DNA of 64,000 nt from Lingula anatina. Its lineage: Eukaryota > Brachiopoda > Lingulata > Lingulida > Lingulidae. Shown in pieces: positions 50,941 through 64,000 of this stretch; position 1 is the stretch's first letter, and each line of letters starts with the position of its first letter. The notes beneath the pieces were generated by a model. It was given only the letters and a program-made list of their open reading frames with translations, did no database searches and had not been told where the DNA came from. The translations under genes were made by a program, and so were the position numbers. The DNA lies in assembly GCF_001039355.2 (NCBI RefSeq), contig NW_019774258.1, positions 460,410 to 524,409 on the forward strand, written 5' to 3'.

Positions 50941-52567
50941 ATTCTGCTTTGTAAAAAGAACATTAAAACAACCTATTCTTGTCTGGTGTAAAACCAGATT
51001 TGAAATTACCTTACATTAATACTATGATCATAATCTAGTATGGTGTGGTACATAATTTCATCTACAGTTATTATTGTTGTTATTCATCATTGAAATTGAT
51101 GTAAAATTATAGAGTTATATATTGTGCTTAAGTGTTATTTTACCAGTTTTACTTGTTAAATTTATATAGAAAAAATATTGCAGTAATTTTAAATTGTGGG
51201 TAATTTTTATAGTACTGATTCATCTGTTCTAGGCAATGATTGTAAACATTTTTCTATTCATTGTATTTTTTGTGACATATTTTGTTATTTTACTATTCAA
51301 CTATTTCAATAAACACCAGTAGGTGGTAGTAAATATAAAGAAGATATGAAAACAAGTTTTCAGCATTTAGTAGCAGTGCATGTACTTCTTATGTAATGGA
51401 AAATATGTTATGTTTTAAATTTTGTTAGATGTTTTGTTACATATAATTTTGTAAACAGTTGAGTACACATTTAAATTCATCTTGACTGGTACTGAATATA
51501 GTTGTTATATATCTTATTAAGGCGTTTAGTTTTTGAAAATCAATTTTCAATATTTTCTTTTTTTAACAGAAAGTTCTACATATCTTATGTTATTTGTGCA
51601 AGAATTAGTGGAATTATTTAAAGGTGCAATATCATATCAATATCAATTTCCAGAGTAAAAGTTTACTGTTGTAGCAATTTTTATCCTATTTTTTTCTATG
51701 CTTTTCTTTACGTGATACCAAAAAAAAAAAGCTATCTGCTTGGTATGAAATAAAGTTTCAACATAAAATAAAATGTCTTAATCAACCTGAAAAAAGTGTT
51801 GAGAGTAAGTACCATCAACAGGGTCAGTTCTTTGCAAAATTTCACTGCAGATATTTCAAATCGTAATCTCAATATTAAAGGCATAATAACTCTTCTTATG
51901 AGATCTATATTTCACAATAAAAACATTGTGAATAACTCACAGAAAAATATTATATTCTGTTTTATCACAAAAACGGCAGTGAGAGCTATTATTCTGATAT
52001 CTGAGCTTGTCTTTAGACCACGTGACCTCCGTTGATGGCTATACTCTGTTAAAATCACTTAAGAGATTTTAACAAAAAACCAAACTTTTTAGAAAAAAAC
52101 CAGGGACTAACTTTGAATGTAAAAATGGATTCATTAACCATTGGTAAGTATGGGAAAATTGTTGTTTACTCCAGGAAAATTCATTTTTTGACCGAAACGA
52201 AGAGTTATTATCCCTTTAATATATGAAGCTTGAAAAATGTACAGGATCCTATAAAGCAGTTATAAAACGTCAAAGACTATATATTTTTATTACAAGAAAA
52301 CATGACATATGTAAACTCCTTTAGATGCTTGCAAGATAAAAATAAATTTAAACCTCTAAAGCAGCATATACAAGGCTAATAAATTCACATAATCCTTGTA
52401 AAGAAATTCAGAGTGACATCCCAGATTTGGAATCAATCTTTGGCTGCATTCGTACCTCTTTTTATACAAAGTCATTTTTCAGGAAGGAACTTTTTTATAC
52501 ACCTCCCTGTTGACTGGGTGAAATAGCAATAATGCCTGTCAGGAACAAACTTGAACAATTAACTAGT
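50941..52567. other. 3' UTR and intergenic region between zinc-finger gene and NTMT1
   Basis: AT-rich sequence with AATAAA at 51308-51313 and 51749-51754 (+), candidate ends of the zinc-finger transcript, and TTTATT at 52286-52291 as a candidate end for NTMT1 (-). No gene seen. Confidence 0.5.
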
Positions 52568-52745
52568 ATCAGGGGCGGACGGAAGCTGTCTTCTGGAAGA
52601 CCCAGAAGATGGTAAAAATTTTTAAGTTTACACTGAAGGGCATCCAACTTTTCCTGTCCAATAACAGTCAAAAATAGAGGATGGAACAATAATTTGGAAG
52701 ACTGTGAGAAAACATCCCTGGATCTGCCTCTCAGTATGCCAGAGA
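52568..52745. mobile_element. Probable MITE with CAGGGGCGG-type ends
   Basis: Left end CAGGGGCGGACGGAAGC; right end CCCTGGATCTGCCTCTCAG, whose complement CTGAGAGGCAGATCCAGGG is a loose match. Such GGGGCGGATCC ends are frequent in small invertebrate DNA elements. Related to the fragment at 39412-39517. Confidence 0.45.
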
Positions 52746-52912
52746 AAACAGCATTAATACTCAGCAAACAACGTTTTTAATAATGTGGAAAATTCGTTCA
52801 GCAAAAGATGCAAAGTTGCGAAAAAGAGTGTTCAGTTTTATATTTACACACCAAGAATATAAGATAAACTTTTGTTCATATTTCAGTGGTTTTGAGTAAC
52901 CAGATTCAAATC

Positions 52913-53853
52913 CTACGTCAAGGCAAACATGATGACATCATAAAGTCCTTTGGGAAATCCTTTTTGTTTCTCCTCTTTAATAATCTTCAGTCCAGCCTCC
53001 ATCATAAGTTTAACCAGAATGTCTCTCGGCCTTGTGACGCTGCTGTCTGTATCATCTTTATCTACCTCATCACTTGATGTCACGTTCTCCTTCACAAAGA
53101 TCATCCCGTCAGGTGCCAGTCCCACTTTACATCTTTTAAAGAACTCCACCAAGTGCGAGTCCGTCAGGTGTCCCAGCACCCACTGACACCAAATGACATC
53201 ATAGCGCCCTGCCTCGGGAGTAAAGTCCTGTAAACCTTTGGCGATGTATTGTTCTACTTTATCTGCATGTTCACCCAGGAATTCTCTGGCTTTGTTTAAG
53301 AAGTCTGGGTTCAGTTCAACCATGTCAACAGTGTCAAAGAGTGGGATCAGGAGACGTTTTGTGATTCTTCCGATCCCTGCACCGCAGTCTAAAGCACGGT
53401 GAGACTTTGTCTTTGCATTTTCTCCCTGAAATAAAAGACTTTTTATATACAATATCTGAGTAATTTGGATGGGTACTTTGGCAATGGACCAAGAAAAAAA
53501 TAATGTTTTTACATATCAAACTTCTTTTTTTGGTAGCTTGATGAAATAGTATTCTATCAAAATTAATTAATAAGTTAATATAATATAATATAAAATCAAT
53601 AAACAGTGTACGCAATATTGAAAGAAATCTCAAATTTCCAACATCACAGTGATATGGATTCCTCCAGGGGTATGAAATGCGTTTTCCACAGAATATTTAC
53701 TCTGATGAACTGTCTTAAAAACTTTGTTGATCCGTTGATGTCAGTATTAGAGATGTGAGAAAAACCTCCCAACATCCCGTCAACTGTGGCTGGCACCTCT
53801 TTCCAATATTTATCAGCGTCTTGGTAAAACTTCTCCGTATCTGGTTCTGCCAT
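52913..53853 (-). CDS. NTMT1: Alpha N-terminal protein methyltransferase 1
   Basis: SAM-dependent enzyme (METTL11A family) that methylates the free N-terminal amine of proteins starting X-Pro-Lys after Met removal, such as RCC1 and ribosomal proteins. Two coding exons, 53701-53853 and 52913-53425, join in phase to 221 residues (human 223). Exon 1 carries YWKEVPATVDGMLGGFSHIS; exon 2 starts GENAKT and has the SAM site LDCGAGIGRITK (from residue 63), VELNPDF, GLQDFTPE, WCQWVLGHLTD (Trp and His of the peptide site) and DDTDSSVTR, all as expected for the family. The intron is 275 bp. It shares a divergent promoter with KIFAP3. Confidence 0.95.
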
Positions 53854-54455
53854 TTCGTCAGTTCTCCGGTCGTGTTGATACTGTGTACTGAGAGTAAATT
53901 ATAACAACGCGTTATTGCAAGTAATCATACCACACTAATCCACAGACACAATCACGTTACTGGGGAAAGCATTTCATTATTTCAGGAAATACCGGTATGA
54001 CTATGTACAAAATAAAAAAAAGAGTTTTTAATACGCCTTCCTCTGTGTTTCTATTACACCTAACTGTACAGAAAAAGTGTTTATGTGATCTAAGGCACAT
54101 TGTTATTTACCTGCCAGTTACCTGCCGATTGACCTGCCCTCTAGCGACAGACCGCGTTTAATATTACAATATTTTTAATTAAAAAAATGTGTCAAGGCAT
54201 GATACACATACAGTCAGATACTTTTTAAAAACCATATATATAAGACAGTGTATTTTCTTTTTTCTTATCTTTATTATTTCTGGACCTGTCAAACCTGACA
54301 TCTCGCGAGAGCGAGAATATGAAAAATAGTTTAAAAGATGGTGGACGAGTGTCAGAAATTTTCTATAATGAGGATGAATAAGATAAAATTCTAGTAGTCT
54401 GTATGATGTATTTAATTGTCTTTTAGATTTTGACTTACTTATACATCAGACCAGT
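53854..54455. promoter_or_regulatory. Bidirectional promoter NTMT1 / KIFAP3 with TCTCGCGAGA
   Basis: 602 bp between outward-facing start codons. The palindrome TCTCGCGAGA at 54301-54310 is the known motif of TATA-less bidirectional animal promoters (bound by BANP in mammals). A YY1-like AAGATGGTGGAC follows at about 54335-54346, oriented towards KIFAP3. Confidence 0.65.
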
Positions 54456-62265
<7,810 letters not shown>

Positions 62266-62288
62266 CCAGACACTGGATATCATAGGGG

Positions 62289-62686
62289 NNNNNNNNNNNN
62301 NNNNNNNNNNNNNNNNNNNNNNNNNNNNNNNNNNNNNNNNNNNNNNNNNNNNNNNNNNNNNNNNNNNNNNNNNNNNNNNNNNNNNNNNNNNNNNNNNNNN
62401 NNNNNNNNNNNNNNNNNNNNNNNNNNNNNNNNNNNNNNNNNNNNNNNNNNNNNNNNNNNNNNNNNNNNNNNNNNNNNNNNNNNNNNNNNNNNNNNNNNNN
62501 NNNNNNNNNNNNNNNNNNNNNNNNNNNNNNNNNNNNNNNNNNNNNNNNNNNNNNNNNNNNNNNNNNNNNNNNNNNNNNNNNNNNNNNNNNNNNNNNNNNN
62601 NNNNNNNNNNNNNNNNNNNNNNNNNNNNNNNNNNNNNNNNNNNNNNNNNNNNNNNNNNNNNNNNNNNNNNNNNNNNNNNNNNNNNN
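62289..62686. other. Assembly gap (N run)
   Basis: 398 undetermined bases; KIFAP3 3' exons are probably lost here or lie beyond the window. Confidence 1.
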
Positions 62687-63660
62687 GAGAGGCATATTTG
62701 GTAATTTTATTATATTATTTTTCTTTAAGAGATAAATTCAATTTTTATTATATTGTGGGGATGTTGTATTGGAAAATTATTAACTATATGAGATTTCTTT
62801 CAGAGGTGATCTTATCTATGGCTTTTAGTGACTTGAAGTTATTATATTAGTGTATATTGCATAGAATGGCTATAACTAATAATTATGTAATAGTAGTAGT
62901 TGCTGAGTATATAGTATATTCCAAGCACTGCAAATGTTTCCTTAAATCAAAAAATTAATATAAAACAGTAAATTTAATCATGCATAGTTCACCCACCATA
63001 GAAAAGCTATAACGTATAAACTTATAATATGCACAGTGTAGAATGATTTTCAAATTGACCAATCACTACAGTAGATGTCATTCACTGCAGCAAGGTGCTG
63101 CATTGACCAATCACAACATCAGATTACTGTCACTTCCAAGTAGCATTTAGTGCTGAGCTTGGTAGATCAGCAACACATTCTCTCTTACTTTAAATAGGTG
63201 ATGTGCTAGAGATGGGTGGTTACTATGGCGACTATCTACGTATGTATACATTTACTGCGTGTGAAATGAAGTGTTTGGAGCACAGCATGCTGGTGCTTAT
63301 TCCTTGTCATAGATACATCACAGGATGATATGAATTCACATATTTCCAAAAAGAAGGAAAAAAATGAAAATTATTTTCAGAGATTTGCACTCATTACAGT
63401 CTACACGGTTTCTGCAGCTTTGAGCAAACATGCTTTTGAAAGATGCACGGAAAAGAACCACCCCTTTTTCAAATCTTACCTGTATGAGTTATTGCTTTGC
63501 ATAGATAAATACCCACTAATTTTTTATTAACCTCTTTTACAGTAACATGTAATCATATTTCCTACCCATAGATTGCTGTTCAATAATTGCATGTTGTGGG
63601 CTTGGTACACTAACCCCCTTGATCCCAATTTTATATTGAACATTTGACCTTGACCTGTTT

Positions 63661-63696
<36 letters not shown>

Positions 63697-64000
63697 TTGA
63701 CTGTGATGATATTGAGAAATAAAGATCCCTTTTCTTTTTTTAAATATTGCTGGTTTTTCTTTATTACTTGTACGATATAGAAATATAAACTTTAAGTCTT
63801 AATATGTATAAAGTTTTTCATATTTTGTATTGTTTAATTATATTATTTTATTACACCAGGCTGGTTGGAGTTATCAGAAGGTACTTTTTAAGCATGACTT
63901 TGACCTGTGGGTGACTTTTATTTAATCTACTTTGGACCCATGCCTTCTCCATAAAGCCATCCAGCCGCATTTGGACCACCACTGGCCTCAAAAGATGCCT
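62687..64000. other. Tail region, little recognisable
   Basis: AT-rich with a (TTTA)n run at about 63660-63698. A weak candidate KIFAP3 exon lies at 63198-63239 (acceptor AAATAG, donor GTATGT; reads DVLEMGGYYGDYL), vaguely like the acidic KAP3 tail. Nothing else supported. Confidence 0.35.

Noticed and set aside
63330-63530. 66-codon frame near the end
   Set aside because: No similarity to the KAP3 tail and no splice signals; low-complexity start.

Overview
The window is eukaryotic: split genes with GT-AG introns, abundant microsatellites, foldback and MITE-like elements, and about one-third GC. The proteins are ordinary bilaterian housekeeping and neuronal genes. Intron lengths, repeat content and the LINE type suggest a marine invertebrate, probably a spiralian such as a mollusc, but I cannot fix the species.

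Layout. 0.35-11.9 kb (+): an SLC6-family Na+/Cl--coupled transporter of the glycine-transporter type, 13 exons plus one duplicated optional exon, with a very long cytosolic tail. 14.2-20.4 kb and 22.5-29.8 kb (-): two tandem acid ceramidase genes (ASAH1), each with 12 matching exons and intact catalytic residues. 30.1-31.4 kb (+): ATOX1 copper chaperone, head-to-head with the second ASAH1. 33.6-48.4 kb (-): PDZD8, the ER-anchored SMP lipid-transfer tether, rebuilt here as 23 exons and 1,099 codons. 49.4-50.9 kb (+): a 13-finger C2H2 protein. 52.9-53.9 kb (-): NTMT1, the N-terminal protein methyltransferase, head-to-head with KIFAP3 (+, 54.5 kb onwards), the kinesin-2 accessory subunit, whose 3' end is lost in an assembly gap. 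The genes share no pathway. The recurring relation is shared promoters in divergent pairs.

The most unusual feature is a repeated structural motif. In three unrelated genes (SLC6, PDZD8, KIFAP3) tandem repeats sit across exon-intron boundaries and multiply real splice signals: a 3' splice site 16 times (88-bp unit), a 5' splice site 8 times (50-bp unit), another 5' splice site 6 times (86/90-bp units), a U12 branch region 3 times (79-bp unit), plus several two-copy cases. KIFAP3 also carries two introns with U12-type signals, one AT-AC and one GT-AG.

The assembly is imperfect. Near-identical 1.5-1.9 kb blocks flank the single N at 27769 and the N run 36064-36243, and a short duplicate precedes the N run 62289-62686. 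These look like unmerged allelic contig ends, so exons inside them are shown twice (ASAH1 exons 2-4; PDZD8 exons 19-21 in transcript order). All exon coordinates were read by eye from splice consensus, phase continuity and protein family knowledge. No search was run.
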